64,000 bases of DNA from Labia minor (Eukaryota; Arthropoda; Insecta; Dermaptera; Spongiphoridae): NCBI GenBank assembly GCA_963082975.1, contig OY720346.1, positions 42,881,296 to 42,945,295 on the forward strand, read 5' to 3'. The notes beneath the pieces are model-generated. The model searched no databases, was not told the DNA's origin, and worked only from the letters and a program-made list of their open reading frames with translations. Shown here one piece after another: positions 45,699 to 57,600 of this stretch. Within the stretch, counting starts at the first letter, position 1; each line of letters begins with the position of its first letter. Both the position numbers and the translations under genes were made by a program.

Positions 45699-48600
45699 GA
45701 TAAGTTTTTATATTTGACTATAATTTTTGTGGGGTAAAGGTTATTCTAAGTAATCAACAATCAACGACCTGTCTAAATACATAATATTATAACTTTTATA
45801 GAAACTATATCATAATAAATTATCATACTCATTATTCGATCAATTTTCAATTAAAATTTTTAACACCATTAACCTAAAAGTATAAATAGAAAATAGTACA
45901 AAAAAAAATTAAATATTGAAAATGAATGAAAAATGAATATTATTAAAAATCTCAAAATGTCAAAAATCGGAAATTATTATTAATATCATTCTTATTGTAT
46001 AATTTTTTCTTTTTTGTAAAATATTCTTATTCTGAATTATATTCTTTGATTTATTAAATAAATAATCCTTCACTTATAACAATAGATAGATAAAATCCTT
46101 ACAAGGAGAAGAGAAAGTTCAAATATAAGATTTTTTTTTAAAAACATATCCTAGAAATTAAAAAAATTCAATTAAAAATTTAATGTTATGATTGCATTTA
46201 TAAAATTTGAAAAATCTTTTTATAGTGAAAATTGTTTAAGTCCATTAATTATTTCAGTATACATATTTATTTTATTTTATTTTTAAATAAAATATATGAA
46301 ATTTTACATTACTAGTACATATTTAAATTGAATATTTATATTTAATAGACATTGTCTAGTAAATTTGCTAATTTTAACAAATTATAATTTAGTTTTAATT
46401 TTAGAAATCACGGAAGCGAAACTACTAAATAGATGCTAGAGGACTGTTGTTTATTTCTAACCTTGATATTAAAATAAAAAAAAAATAAAAACAAAATTAT
46501 ATTTTAATTCAAATACCAACCATATGGCAAAACTGTTTGGAAAAGATCCTTGGCAAATAGAAGAACATTTTTGAGGCAATTGAATCAATAAATTAAATTA
46601 AAATTGATATGCCTTTTCTATTTACCTATCAATATAATAAATAGTAAAAAAAATTGATAAAAGTAGACTAGTAATATATCAGGAATCAATCAAAATTATT
46701 TAATTGTATTTTTCTAGATCAGATCATATATAAAAATAAAAATAATCACAAAAATTGTATTATCTCTTCAATATATATGCAAACTTTCACTTTTAATTTA
46801 AAAAAAATAAATATAAATTAAATATAATATGTACTAATGATATATAAAAATAGAGAAAACTATCTTTTAAATATAATTTATTTTTTTAGATTAACGGTTA
46901 TAAATATTAAAGTTGTCATTCCTATTACTATTTGACACTAAAAGTATATAAATTTTTATATAAGACATACATATATAAGTATTTCAATTAAATGCGAGCG
47001 TGAGAGTGAGTTGTTATCAATATATATATATGTATATACATATATATTTATATTCTTGAATTGGCTGATAAATGAAAACACTGATTATAATATAAATTAT
47101 TAATTTATATAACCTAAGAAAATAAAAAATAAACACGTAATATTTTTTTAATTATATAAAATTATAAATTTTCTAAATAAATTTCTTTTTTGAATTATTT
47201 TTTACATGTTTTACCTGTCACATAAAATGAAGATTTTGATCCTTTTTTTAATAAAACACTACATAAACTACTAGTTTATGTTCATTTTATCAATCAATTT
47301 CATCAATTATCTACCATTTTATTACTTTTATGAAAAAAGACAATAAATAATTATAATTTAAATTATTTTTTTATAAAATATTTATTTTTAAGTTTCATTA
47401 ATAATAGTAATTTAATAAAAAATAATTTTTAAAAATCTTAATGATTTCAGAATGAATTTGGAAAGTAAAATATACCCTATGGTAAATGCCATTTATAGTA
47501 ATAATAATATATTATTTGATAAGTCACTTGTATGGTGAAATTCATTCAAAATAGTGCTATAAATTATCTTTATCAGAATTCTTGTTTTCATGATTATTTT
47601 ATTAATTGATATAATAAAAAATAATCAATATTTGAAGGAATTTATTTAGTTTTGACTCCATATAGTCTGGGAGACATCACGCTTGCCTGACCCGGAGTCA
47701 GTTTATAGGATGTTCAAATATCAGTTTTTATTTTATTTTATTTGAAGGACGACACTTGAAACATGGCTAAATTTGTTATTATTTGAATAAATTACGAATA
47801 AGATAACTGAGCCAAAGAGTGGGATTTTTATCATACATAGAAAATTTTCTTTAATGACCAATACATGTTTGAAAACCGAAATCCTGGAAACAATGATAAG
47901 AAAAGATTACAGATATCAGATAATTCCGTTGGTGGCGCGCATATCAAATCTAGTCATCCCCAACCCTCAAATGTGCTCACAAATAAAAAAACAAAAATCA
48001 TATCAAATTTGAAATTGCGGGGAGGGGGAATATTTTCTTTTTATTTCAAAAGAATCAGATTAATTATTGTTTAATATCAATTATATATAGATATTTTATT
48101 TGAATTACATAATTTTTTTATTAGTGATTGAAAAAAAATATGAGAAGTTTTATATTCAACTCTTTTCAATAACTTATAATTTTCATAATAATTTCACTAA
48201 TCAAAATAAACAAACATGATTTTAGAATAAATTTTTAGAATGAATTATTTTTCAGATTAAAAATAGAATAAAAATAAATAATAAACTACAATAAATTGTT
48301 ATTTTCATTTTTTACATATAAAACACTATTCATTTATTTAAATGGTCTAATTTGAATTCAAATAATTATTTTTTTAATTAATGTTTGGTAATTTCTAAAT
48401 TATTTAAATATTTTGAATTTAATATAAATGTTAAAATTATTTTATTATTATAGATAAATTTTAGTTTTACGTTTCCCAGTATTTTTTTTTATAAAAGTAG
48501 ATAAAATCTTATATATATATATATATATATAAATGAATCTATTATTTTCCATCAGAATAACAAATTAATTATTGATTATTTTATTTTTTACTTTCTCACT

Positions 48601-48879
48601 CTTTCTTCAAAAAATTAAACATTTTTTCATTTATACTTATTAATTTATATATGTGATTAAATTATTTATTTTTTTTATTATTAAGAAAAATTGACCAATA
48701 ATATTTTTATTTTTGAGATTCAAATTTTAAATATTTAATTAATTCAAAGTTGAAATTATAACATAAAGAAAAATGTTTATATATAATTTAAATATAAAAA
48801 ATTGGGGGATTTCACGTTTTGTTTTGTTTTTTTTTTATGTAAATATAAACAATATATTTTGATTTATTATTTATTAATT

Positions 48880-48921
<42 letters not shown>

Positions 48922-49158
48922 TATTTTTTTTAATATTAAGATGAAGGGTAAAATGAAATATAGAATATAAAAATTATTACTTACCTTAAAATAACCCCCC
49001 TGATATAGAGTATCTGGTGGACCAAATATTGCGACTTCCCATTCAAAAAGATTATCATCGTTAACTAATTTCACCCTAAATCCTTCAACGGGCTCTTCCA
49101 AGAGACTTTTATATTCTAAAGCAAGGGCACGAAGGGCACTTGATGTTGGCTGAGCCAT
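32134..49158 (-). CDS. UBE2R2: CDC34/UBE2R-type ubiquitin-conjugating enzyme E2 (six exons)
   Basis: Six exons join in frame: 49,158-48,985; 39,722-39,636; 36,240-36,143; 35,782-35,641; 33,444-33,286; 32,208-32,134. They give 244 residues, close to the 236-238 of animal CDC34/UBE2R2. Every junction is GT..AG. The UBC fold starts near residue 8. [11 protein letters not shown], then [10 protein letters not shown]-like [12 protein letters not shown], and [15 protein letters not shown] place the thioester cysteine at Cys92. The CDC34-specific acidic loop follows ([13 protein letters not shown]). The C-terminal tail is very acidic (DDDD/EEE), as in CDC34, where it binds the CUL1 basic canyon. The enzyme passes ubiquitin to SCF substrates, with Lys48 chains as the family norm. 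Intron 1 is over 9 kb and houses the hairpin cluster. CDC34 versus UBE2R2 cannot be separated in an invertebrate. Confidence 0.95.
32437..33050 (+). repeat. Repeat family B copy inside UBE2R intron 5
   Basis: Complete copy from TTACCGACCGACGATAGT to GACCTGGCCACAGGTC, antisense to the host gene. The (GTCC) tract is short here. It gives the cleanest view of the family's ends, since the flanks are unique intron sequence. Confidence 0.85.
33614..33860 (-). mobile_element. Probable SINE or LINE 3' end with (GAA)n tail in UBE2R intron 4
   Basis: A G+C-rich block of about 230 bp stands out of AT-rich intron. On the minus strand it ends in GGAAGAAGAAGAAATAAG, a short simple-repeat tail typical of retroposons. 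No coding frame and no clear B-box were found. No second copy is in the window. Confidence 0.4.
34213..34769 (-). mobile_element. TIR DNA transposon with GCGGCCCATACA ends (UBE2R intron 4)
   Basis: The ends are AGCGGCCCATACAC (34,214) and, reversed, GCGCGGCCCATACAGG (34,769). The minus strand at 34,466-34,235 is open and encodes a charged, coiled-coil-like peptide: [20 protein letters not shown], then [12 protein letters not shown]. This may be the tail of an accessory protein of a Harbinger/ISL2EU-type transposon, whose ends often begin with a similar 'GGCCCATACA', but that assignment is an inference. No transposase remains. Confidence 0.55.
34780..35600. other. Intron sequence of balanced composition, unexplained
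   Basis: Within UBE2R intron 4. Composition is less AT-rich than other introns. Several minus-strand stretches (35,170-35,330) are open for 20-30 codons in shifting frames. It is probably an old transposon remnant. No motif was identified. Confidence 0.3.
36540..36966 (-). mobile_element. Internally deleted mariner (427 bp) in UBE2R intron 2
   Basis: Long terminal inverted repeats of about 65 bp: ACGAGGGTGG..AAAAGTTT.. GGCCTGACC and AGAAAAACGATGTTTTTAAA, then a T run at both ends. The interior on the minus strand shows [20 protein letters not shown] and [10 protein letters not shown], the helix-turn-helix plus linker part of a mariner transposase. Pieces of the next segment follow in shifted frames. 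The catalytic region is deleted. Confidence 0.85.
37511..37680 (-). pseudogene. Non-LTR retrotransposon ORF2 C-terminal tail
   Basis: On the minus strand: LGRPRTW, one stop, [37 protein letters not shown] and a terminal stop. This is the standard end of many LINE polyproteins (GRPRxxW..D..W...AxDRxxWR). The internal stop makes it dead. A 50-bp piece of the same sequence is found inside the Helitron at 12,100-12,153. It lies in UBE2R intron 2, in the host's transcriptional orientation. Confidence 0.75.
39500..39605 (-). other. Structured, GC-richer patch 5' in UBE2R intron 2
   Basis: Just inside the intron after exon 2. It contains the inverted pairs ATGCAAT/ATTGCAT (about 39,520 and 39,540) and CCTTAG/CTAAGG (about 39,558 and 39,579), and composition is higher in G+C than surrounding intron. 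It could be a splicing-related or other structured RNA element. No family recognised. Confidence 0.3.
41281..41760 (-). mobile_element. Decayed Helitron piece: Rep N-terminal repeats and 3' end
   Basis: On the minus strand, two related segments (about 41,720-41,670 and 41,600-41,550) encode [17 protein letters not shown] and [16 protein letters not shown]. These are repeats like the charged RxxRLxxxRxxH arrays preceding Helitron Rep-helicase proteins. The minus strand then reaches GAAGAGCGCC..AACTAGCTAG at 41,281 followed by T, resembling the CTAG ends of the Helitrons at 10,081 and 12,217. Stops are frequent. Confidence 0.4.
42150..42179. repeat. Poly(A) tract
   Basis: About 25 uninterrupted A within UBE2R intron 1; a similar run lies at 44,049-44,075. 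Either may be an old retroposon tail, but no body was found. Confidence 0.8.
42350..42600 (+). repeat. Repeat family E, copy 2
   Basis: Matches the reverse complement of 24,740-25,050 across its length. It includes an AGCCCT..AGGGCT inverted pair near 42,486-42,505 that is only weak in the other copy. It lies just upstream of the hairpin cluster on the plus strand. Confidence 0.7.
42767..42828 (-). ncRNA. Putative microRNA-type hairpin, copy 1 (UBE2R intron 1)
   Basis: Sixty-two bases fold on the minus strand: GGCTTGA pairs with TCAGGCC, a 4x4 internal loop follows, TTGGCA pairs with TGTCAA, then shorter helices lead to a 9-nt loop. There are about 21 pairs including G-U. The 5' arm's first 18 nt are identical in all three copies. 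It is transcribed with the host gene if intron 1 is retained long enough. No known microRNA seed was recognised. Confidence 0.5.
43430..43491 (-). ncRNA. Putative microRNA-type hairpin, copy 2 (UBE2R intron 1)
   Basis: Same fold as copy 1. Two differences strengthen pairing on the minus strand: the outer helix becomes GGCTTGA/TCAAGCC (U-G to U-A) and the inner one TTGGCA/TGCCAA (G-U to G-C). On the plus strand these positions would have been A-C mismatches in the other copies, so the minus strand is the likely RNA. The loop differs (TTTTC instead of TAATC). Confidence 0.55.
43826..43887 (-). ncRNA. Putative microRNA-type hairpin, copy 3 (UBE2R intron 1)
   Basis: Same fold as copies 1 and 2, with the conserved 5' arm GGCTTGACCCATTGGCAG. 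Changes fall in the variable internal loop and at one 3'-arm base. With about 70 bp of AT-rich flank it forms the 43,755-43,893 member of a triplicated unit of about 135 bp. Confidence 0.5.
47655..47724 (+). other. tRNA-like relic
   Basis: The order TAGTCTGGGAGACATCACGC (A-box-like), CTGA-CCCGGAG-TCAG (an anticodon-arm-like hairpin) and GTTCAAAT (B-box-like core) is that of a tRNA, but acceptor and T-stem pairing are lost. It is probably a dead tRNA or SINE head in UBE2R intron 1. Confidence 0.35.
48874..48920. repeat. (TA)n tract just inside UBE2R intron 1
   Basis: About twenty TA units sit 65 bp downstream of the exon 1 donor. Another lies at 49,251-49,315, in the promoter side. Confidence 0.9.
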
Positions 49159-49253
49159 TTCGTTGTTCAGATGTTAAAAAAAATAAAAAAAAATTGTGAA
49201 ACAAGCAAAAAAAACAAAAGGTCGATTATATATTATATATATTTATCGAGTAA

Positions 49254-49293
<40 letters not shown>

Positions 49294-50732
49294 ATATATA
49301 TAAATATATATATATATTAAATTCGTTTGCTATTTTCTTCGTCTTTTTAATTTTACAAATATCACTGACTAATAAATTAAAAAAAAAACGAAATGTTTTT
49401 TTATGTTTATATAGTTATTTTTTATATGTCACTTCAACTAGTTTAATAAAAATATGAATGAATTTATTCTAAAAAACAATGCTGGGATATGATTTTTAAA
49501 TGTTTAATAATTGATTAATTTTAAATAGAACAAAGAAACACATCAGTTGAAAGTGCATACGCCATTTGCAATAGACCAAATTGAACTCAATTCAATGGCA
49601 GTCAACTTCTTGTGTTGCTTTACCATACCAATGATGTAGGAAAAGAGATGCGAGACCTGTAAACCAACATTTATATTCAATATCAAATTTATAAATATCA
49701 TATTTTTAATTTTTTTTATTTATTTTAAATCAATTTAATAACAAATTAATAATTATTAAATTTTAATAAATTTTAATCATTAATAATTTATGTATATTTT
49801 ATATATAATATGTATTTGTGTGTATGTGTATGTAATCTTAAATAAATCTTTAAATAAATATGGAATAAATAATAATAATTTGTTTAAAATCATATACGTT
49901 TTTTTTAGTTATTATTTTTAGATATTGGTAATTCACAATTGGTATCATGTTTATATCTTTTGATATATTTACTATATTGTATTGTTCCTTTTAATGACCC
50001 GTTCTTTTTTGACCAAAAGATTCGTTCTTTTTGACCTGTTCATCTTTTATTTTACCTCTCATTTTTAAACTTATTTTCTACAAGGCCCAATACAGAAATT
50101 AATGAGATAACATTTAGATTATAATAAATTTTTTTTTTTAAATAAAAAGCACATAAATTAACTCTGAAGATACTAACTATATTTAACTATAACTACTATT
50201 ATATTTAAACAATACTTTTATAAATATAGTTTCTTTATAACTGTACCATTTATATTTTATTAAAAATATTTTAAAATGTTCAAACAATAATAATATATAA
50301 ACAATTGTAAAAAATACACGATCACAACTATATAAATAAAGAATATAACTCTATATGAAAAATTATATTTAAATTTGATTACCAAAGTTTCCATTTAAAA
50401 ACATTATTTTGCTTAATTTGGAGTTCTATTGCGAATGTTAAACAGTTACTATTTAATCAATTTAAAAAAATGCTCTCATATGGCTGATAGTACTAATGTA
50501 AATTTTACTAGTGTTTATTGTCGCAAGATACGAATGTGATCCGTTCATGGTCGTTCAATTGAGCGATGGGTTCATTAGAATCCGTTCATCACCGTTCATT
50601 CATGAACGATTCATCTTTAGTTAAATAAAAAAACATGTGCTATATATTGTATTTTATTTAATCATAAACTGTCATAAACATTGTATTGTATTTTATTTAA
50701 TCATAAACATCATATAAATTATTATTATATTT
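49159..50732. promoter_or_regulatory. Head-to-head intergenic region between UBE2R and WDR89-like genes
   Basis: The two start codons point away from each other across 1.57 kb. There is a large (TA)n/(ATATTT) block at 49,251-49,315, an exon-like island at 49,543-49,656 (see separate entry) and a cluster of 'cgttcat' repeats at 50,540-50,610. No TATA box can be told from background in DNA this AT-rich. Confidence 0.5.
49543..49656 (-). CDS. Exon-like open island of unknown identity
   Basis: On the minus strand a TTTACAG acceptor is followed by 37 open codons and a TGA. The peptide includes VSHLFSYIIGMVKQHKKL and ends with IANGVCTFN. G+C is roughly double that of the flanks. No upstream exon was found before the WDR89-like gene, and the same island is also largely open on the plus strand. 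It could be the last exon of a small gene, an upstream exon of UBE2R transcripts or a relic. No family recognised. Confidence 0.25.
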   Translation of the reverse strand, partial: VSHLFSYIIGMVKQHKKLTAIELSSIWSIANGVCTFN

Positions 50733-53700
50733 ATGGATACTTTATTTAATATAAGTAAGATATATTGACTTTTATAATAATATTAACTACTATTTCTAAT
50801 GAAAATTGATTAATTTAAAGGTGATAATTATATAAATGAAGATAATGAGGAGACAAATAATCCAGAGGATGAAGAGGAAGGAGATCTTGTTGATCAAGAG
50901 ACCTTAAATAAATTATTTAAAATAAATTATCAATTTCAATCTCAAATTTCATTGAACAGAAACATTTATGTAATGAATCTTGATAAAAGGTAATTTTTTA
51001 TTTTTATCTTTGTTCATTTGTTTTATTTTAAAATTAATGCCTTTCAATTTTTTTTTTCTTTGATTAGAAAAAATATTTTAGCTGGTTCATTATCAAATAA
51101 AGAAATTCCAATTTTTGATTTAAATAGTTTAAAAAAAATTATAGAATTTAAAGAACATAAAAGTAGAATAACATATATCAAGTAAGTTTTCATTAATAGA
51201 AATTATATCTATACATATTGAAATATATCTATTTAATTATTTCGTTTTAAAAGATTTTCTTCAAGTGATGATAATCTACTATATTCATCATCTGAAGATG
51301 GAACAATAAAAATTTGGGATTTAAGAATAAAAGAATGTACGGGTGAATTTTTAGGTAAAATAAATGGTTTTAAAAATATATATTAAATTCATATAAATAT
51401 GAATATTATTATTTTTTTTAGGAAACAAAACAATGAATGGTGTACAATATACATCATTTGATACTTCTTCTAGTGGTCGTTATATCTGTGCTGGAACAGA
51501 TTTGTTAGAACAGGAGGCATATTTATTATTTTGGGATCTTAGGAATAATAAATTACTTGGTGGATATTCTCAATGTCATAATAATCCAATTACACAGGTA
51601 AATGACATCCACAATATTGAATAATTAAATAAAAAAATTTCAATGGAAAAATAAAAATAAAAGAAATTTGCATTTTAATTGGTAATTATTATCTCTTTGC
51701 CGTCCAAAACTATTTTCTATACTCGTCACTACTAGACAATTAAACAGATCTGTGGAAACTGCTATGGCCCTAAAGGCAACACTCTAGCATTCATTTGAAT
51801 AAAGCTTACCGTGGTAGTCAGGAAATAAATAATATATTTTTTCAAATTATCTAATGTTTTTATTATTTGAAGTATTTATCCAAATTAGTGGACATGTCAT
51901 GGATTTGGATGAAACTTAATTATTTAATTAATTTTTAATATTTCTATATCCAAATTTTTAAGGTTCGTTTTCATCCAACATCGGCAAATCTCCTTTTATC
52001 TGGCTCAACAGATGGACTTATTAATTTATATGATATTTCACAAGAAAATGAAGATAATGCTTTACAATCTACATTAAATACAAACTGTTCAGTAGTAAGT
52101 ATAAGTACCTGTGACCCAAGGTACTCTTAAAAATTATATTTCTCTCTATAGTATATATATAGCTTTTGTCTGTTTATTGCTTAGAATTTAAATTATTTTT
52201 ACCAATTTTTACGTTTCATGAGCCCGAAAAACTAAATAACATAGTGTTAATAATTTTTACTGTTTTCTCGGAAATATTGTGAATAATTAGACTAAGTCTA
52301 ATATATATCCTCCAAGTATTTAATTTTTTAAAAATCATGTTTATTAGAATATATTTTATAATTTAGAAATTAATTCTTATTATAAAACCCTCTAAATGAT
52401 TTATATATTAAACCTCAAAGGACAATGTTGTCAATTTAAAATTATTAATTAAGTCCAACAATTTTCAAGAATTATTATAATACAAATAAATTTAATTTTA
52501 ATTTCTTTATCTATCATCAACGTAGAAAAATTTAAAAAATAAATATATCTTCACTTAATCCCCCAAATCCTGTGGACATTTTCAGATAAGAAAGACATTA
52601 GTTATTAAAACAATTAGGTATAATGGAGAGAGAAGAATAATACAATAACCAATACATCTCATCATTATCCTTATATATATATATATATATATATAATAGA
52701 TTATAACTTGTCATACTATAAATACCTAGAATGTTTTCTTAAAAATAAACAAATTTAAAATAATTAATACATTACATTAAAAAACCCCATGTACAATTAA
52801 ATTATTTTATTTTTTATAATTCTATTTGTAAATATAGTATATTGTAATTAATGATAAAATTATTTAATTTATTTTAGAAAAATATAAATTGGCAGTGCAA
52901 TGATGAACAAAATACAATATCATGTATAACAGATAACGAAGATCTTCAATTCTGGAAGACTGATGAATCTAAGCCATATATGACATATGAAAGAGATTTA
53001 ATCAATTCTACTATACGAGTATTTATATTATTATTATTATTATTAATATTATTTACACTATGACCTATGACCAAAAGTAGTAAGATTTTTCAAATAAAAA
53101 AAAAAAGAAAATTCAAAATCTAAAATCGGTATATAATTTTTAATATTAATTACTTCTTAAAAGTACTCCTTTTCAAACACTAAAGGCACTATATATCAAG
53201 AGTTTATTCTAACTTCTAAATTAGAAATAATTGTTATATTTTAGTTACGGCATGGTTAGAAAATGTTATACTAAAAAAATATCTATTTGGATAAACACCC
53301 GTGAGTTTTAAATTTAAAAGTCTTACTACATTTTTTATCACAATTAGATTTAGATTAATTTATTATTTATTAATTTGTATATGGAAACAAGGAATAACCA
53401 AAAATAAGAAAAAAGTCATTAAAATATTTAGTAATATTATTTTATCAGTTTTAACAAATTATATTAAACTTTAATTATTATAAAATAATATTGTTAAATA
53501 TATAAATAATTTACATTTGTTTTAGCGTTCGCCATCAAGTTATACTTATTTAGTGAATATTCATAATACAAAAGATGGATTTGTATTATTAGCTGGATCA
53601 TCAACAAGATATGAGTAAATAGACTTTTAATTTAAAATTAACTATACTTCTTTGATTAAATATATAAAATATAATTAATAGTTGAATTTTATTTATTTTT

Positions 53701-54113
53701 TTAGTGAATGTCTTAGATCAATGTATGTAAAAAAAAATAAATTGCTACCCGCTGCTATATTTTATAATAATAAACAAATGATTCGGGATAGTATTTATGA
53801 CGAAGAAGTAAATATCTATTATTTTTTGTTTATTTATTATAAATATATATTTAAATATTTATTTATTTTTTTAGGTGAATATTTATATAACTGGGGGTGA
53901 AAGTGGATTAATAAATATATGGAAACAAGAAGAACATGTGGAGGGCCAGCAGCATGAAGGACCATCAAAACATTGCAATAAAGTAAACATTTAATTTGGA
54001 GTGAAAATAAACAAAATATATAAATATTATAGCACCACATATTAATATTTCTTTTTCTTTTTTATTTATAGATAAAAAATAAATCGAAGAAAAAATCATC
54101 AAAACCATATTAA
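50733..54113 (+). CDS. WDR89: WDR89-like WD-repeat protein (eleven exons)
   Basis: Exons 50,733-50,754; 50,821-50,989; 51,068-51,181; 51,254-51,354; 51,422-51,597; 51,963-52,094; 52,878-53,018; 53,526-53,614; 53,705-53,807; 53,875-53,982; 54,072-54,113 join without a stop into 398 residues (human WDR89: 387). The tiny first exon is the least certain part. After an acidic N-terminus come WD repeats: KIWDLR, then YTSFDTSSSGRYICAGTD, LLFWDLRNNK, VRFHPTSANLLLSGSTDG, and a late TGGESGLINIWK. It ends in a Lys-rich tail (KNKSKKKSSK), as in WDR89. WD proteins form beta-propeller scaffolds; the cellular role of WDR89 is not well defined. Introns are mostly 60-860 bp. Confidence 0.9.
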
Positions 54114-54607
54114 TGAATTATTAAACTTGTAAAAATAAATAAAAAAATAAATAAAACTTAATTTATTTTATTAAATAAAAAAAATATATACAATTTTAGT
54201 AAAATTTTTAAAATAAATCTAGATATAAGTATATTTTTTTTAACAAGAAAAGAAATTGATAAAAATTATAAAGTTTATATTTATTTATTTTTTCCATTAA
54301 TAATATAACTTTCTTGAATAATACATATATATTATATTTATATTATAAGATATCTATTAATATTTATGAAATTAAAAGATATATAAGAATTAAATATACA
54401 TGTATGTATATATAAGATCATTTCTCTCTCCTCTCACTTAATGTAGTTTTTTAGAAAGTAAAAATAATCATGTTTTTTTTTTTGGAAATATTTGACCACT
54501 ATCTTCAAGGCGTTTAATTCAATTTCTATTAATTTCTTAAATTTACAAAACTTTGCAAAAAAAAATACACTTAATATTTAACAGCAGCACTTCCCTCATT
54601 CCATTCA
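54114..54607. other. Tail-to-tail intergenic region
   Basis: Contains AATAAA-rich sequence just after the WDR89-like stop (54,135-54,165), suited to polyadenylation of the plus-strand gene. It should also contain the 3' end of the minus-strand zinc-finger gene. No coding frame. Confidence 0.5.
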
Positions 54608-57600
54608 TTAAGATGAAAACATTAAAACATTATTCAACCTTAATTTAATTAAATATATAAATTGATTATATATATATATTTAAATTTAGTTTTTAGAATA
54701 TAAATAATGCTAGAAGAAAATTTTATTTTATAAAAAAAACTAATAAATATTAATAACAAATATTTTTTGTTTTTATTAAAAAAAAATCTAAATTTGAATT
54801 ATAAAGTTATAATAGATCATATATCTACATAAAAAATTATTTTTATAATATATTTATATATTATAAATTATAGTTAGTTTTTTCGAATTTATTAATTATT
54901 TAGCAATAATTTTATTAATAAATTAATTTGAAAAATATAATTATTAAAATGTTTTCAAGCTTTTTTTTTTGAATTCTAAATATAATTACTACAATAGATA
55001 TTTTGACTTTCCATCATTTTATATATATATGACAATTTTTAAAAAATCATGAGTTATGTATGACATCATAATTAAAAATAAAGAAATTAGAGACCATCTC
55101 CCTAATTTTAATTTTACTAAATAAATTATTAATTTTAATATTAAATTATTATTATTAAAGATGATCAAATTATTACTTATTTATTTATTATTGTCTATCT
55201 AATTTTCCATGGATGCAATATGCCATTGGCCACTTAATAAAAAAAATTCAAAACGATTAATTTAATACATTATTATAGATATTAACCATTTATGTAAGAA
55301 TACTATGATAAAAATTAAAAATATATTAAAAAATATATAATTCTTTTATTTTTTTCTTTTTGATAAAATAGACAAAAAATTTATTTAAATCATAAATAAT
55401 ATATAGAATATATTTGATTACTATATATTTACTATTCTTATTTAATCCCATTTTCCCATTATCAACTCCATCCATTCCAAAAACTTTCAATTTTATCTTA
55501 TAATGTTTAAGTCAAACAATATTTTTGGAAATGGAAAGTAAATATAAATGAACCTTATCTCTAATAATAATAAAAATGATAATCCATTAATTAAACATAA
55601 CATTGTCAAAAATCTAATATGGACATTAATTTTAATCATTTATTGAAAACTTATTCATATATTCAATTTAAAAAAATTTACTTATATTAATTATTATTAT
55701 TATTATTATTATTATTTCTTTTTCTAATTTTGTAAATGGTTACCTTACAATACAAATCCTTTTAATATAAAATATAATTTTTTTAATTTATATATATATT
55801 AATAATAATAATTAATGGCTTTTCTTATTATTATAATCCTATAAATAATTTGATCATCAATAAATAAAATGAACAAATAAATAAATTAGATAGATATATA
55901 TATGTATAGATTGATATAAATCTCATTGATTTTGTTTTAATTTTCATGATACGAAAAAATAATTTATTATTATTATTCATTGTCCAAGATGTTTTTAATA
56001 TTATTTATTTTTTTTTATTTTTTTCTCTAATTTCATTTTTATTTGGACGTAAGAAACATAATCAATCTAAAACAAACAAGAAAACGAATAAATTATCATT
56101 TAATTAAATTCAATTTTTACTTATATTGGTATATTTTTATAATAAATTTGATAATACTGACATGATTCCCCACCCCCACCAAAATATAAAACATATTTTA
56201 AATAAATAGATTAAATAAATCACATATAAGATATGATGAAAGATGAGATGAATTACCCTCATAATTAATAATGAAAAAATATATATATAAATTTCCACTA
56301 TTATTCATTTTATTAAAATTTTTTAACTAATTAAAAAATTCAAGTAATGTAATTACTTATGATATATTTTAAAAATTAATATTAAACTAAAAAGATATAT
56401 ACCTGAAATTGATGGCTTTTGTTGCTAATAGCCGATTGCATTCGGCTGTGTCTGGTAAAGGCAATTCCACATATGGACTCTCATTTTCTTGATCCGTAAA
56501 TTCAAATTTATATATTTTTGCATTTACTTTCATATCACCAAATGGTCCACGCAAAATCACATAATGCAAATGTAACGGAAAAGTTGTTTTTGTCTTTAAT
56601 ATCAACTATAATATTAACAAAAAAGAAACAAATAAAATAAATAAATCAATTAAATGATTTTAATCATATATACAACTATATACATTTTCTAAGATGAATT
56701 TAATAATAATACTAATATAACATTAATATTAATAATACATTTTGGCTGAAAAAAAAAACAGAAAAATATAATAAACATTTCTTTTTCTTATCTTCTATCT
56801 GTAAGGGTCCTAATAATTTAGATAGATACTTTATTACTATAGTTTAATAATCAATAAAAAAATATGAAGAGAAGAATGAAGAATGAAACTTACTTGATAA
56901 GTCATATCTCTTTCTGAACTTTGTGTTGGATCCTTTTGGCTATTATTAATTCTTGCTTTAACCACCCATTGGTTATTAAATGCCGTGAAACGACTCGTTT
57001 CATAAAATAATTTATGGACAAACTCCTCTGTCCTATATGGTTTCATCTGCAAGTCTAGAAATGGAGCCATAGAGAGAGGGAGGGAAAAAGAGAGAGAGAG
57101 AAAGATGATGATGATGATGATAATAATGATTTCTGATGGGTTTTGATTGGCTTACCATTGAAAGTGATTTTCTCATAGGAGAGTAATTCAAAGACAGCAT
57201 CAAAAAGACGACGCTCTTCGAGATTTCGCAACTCAATATAGATAAGAGCGTCCATCACTTCAGCGCCTGTACGGTGTGGATGAGTACAGGCACGTTCATG
57301 AGTGCCTTCCTCATGGTGTGGCCCACGCCATGGGCATCCAATAACGCTGAATTTGCAGCTGGTGATCCTGCACCAAATCAATCAACCATCACATTCATTC
57401 ATAAGGGGAAGGGAAGAAAATTATATTATCCCATTTTCTCTCGATTTTATTATACTTGATATTTATCTCTTTTCTCTCTTCTTCCCTTTTTTTAAATCCA
57501 TATTTTCAAAATATTAAAAATATTCAGCTTTTTATCTAAGGGATCGCCGATCTATTTAAATATCATTGATAAGAAATTGAAGAATTTAAATAAATAATTT

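Noticed and set aside
47865-48074. 69-codon plus-strand frame ([15 protein letters not shown]..)
   Set aside because: More balanced composition than the surroundings, but no family, no splice support, and located antisense in UBE2R intron 1.
50530-50620. Cluster of CGTTCAT/ATGAACG repeats upstream of the WDR89-like gene
   Set aside because: Suggests a degraded transposon end, but no second end or frame could be found, so it was not called as an element.
57274-57517. Plus-strand frames opposite exon 3 of the zinc-finger gene
   Set aside because: Antisense shadows of a conserved exon.
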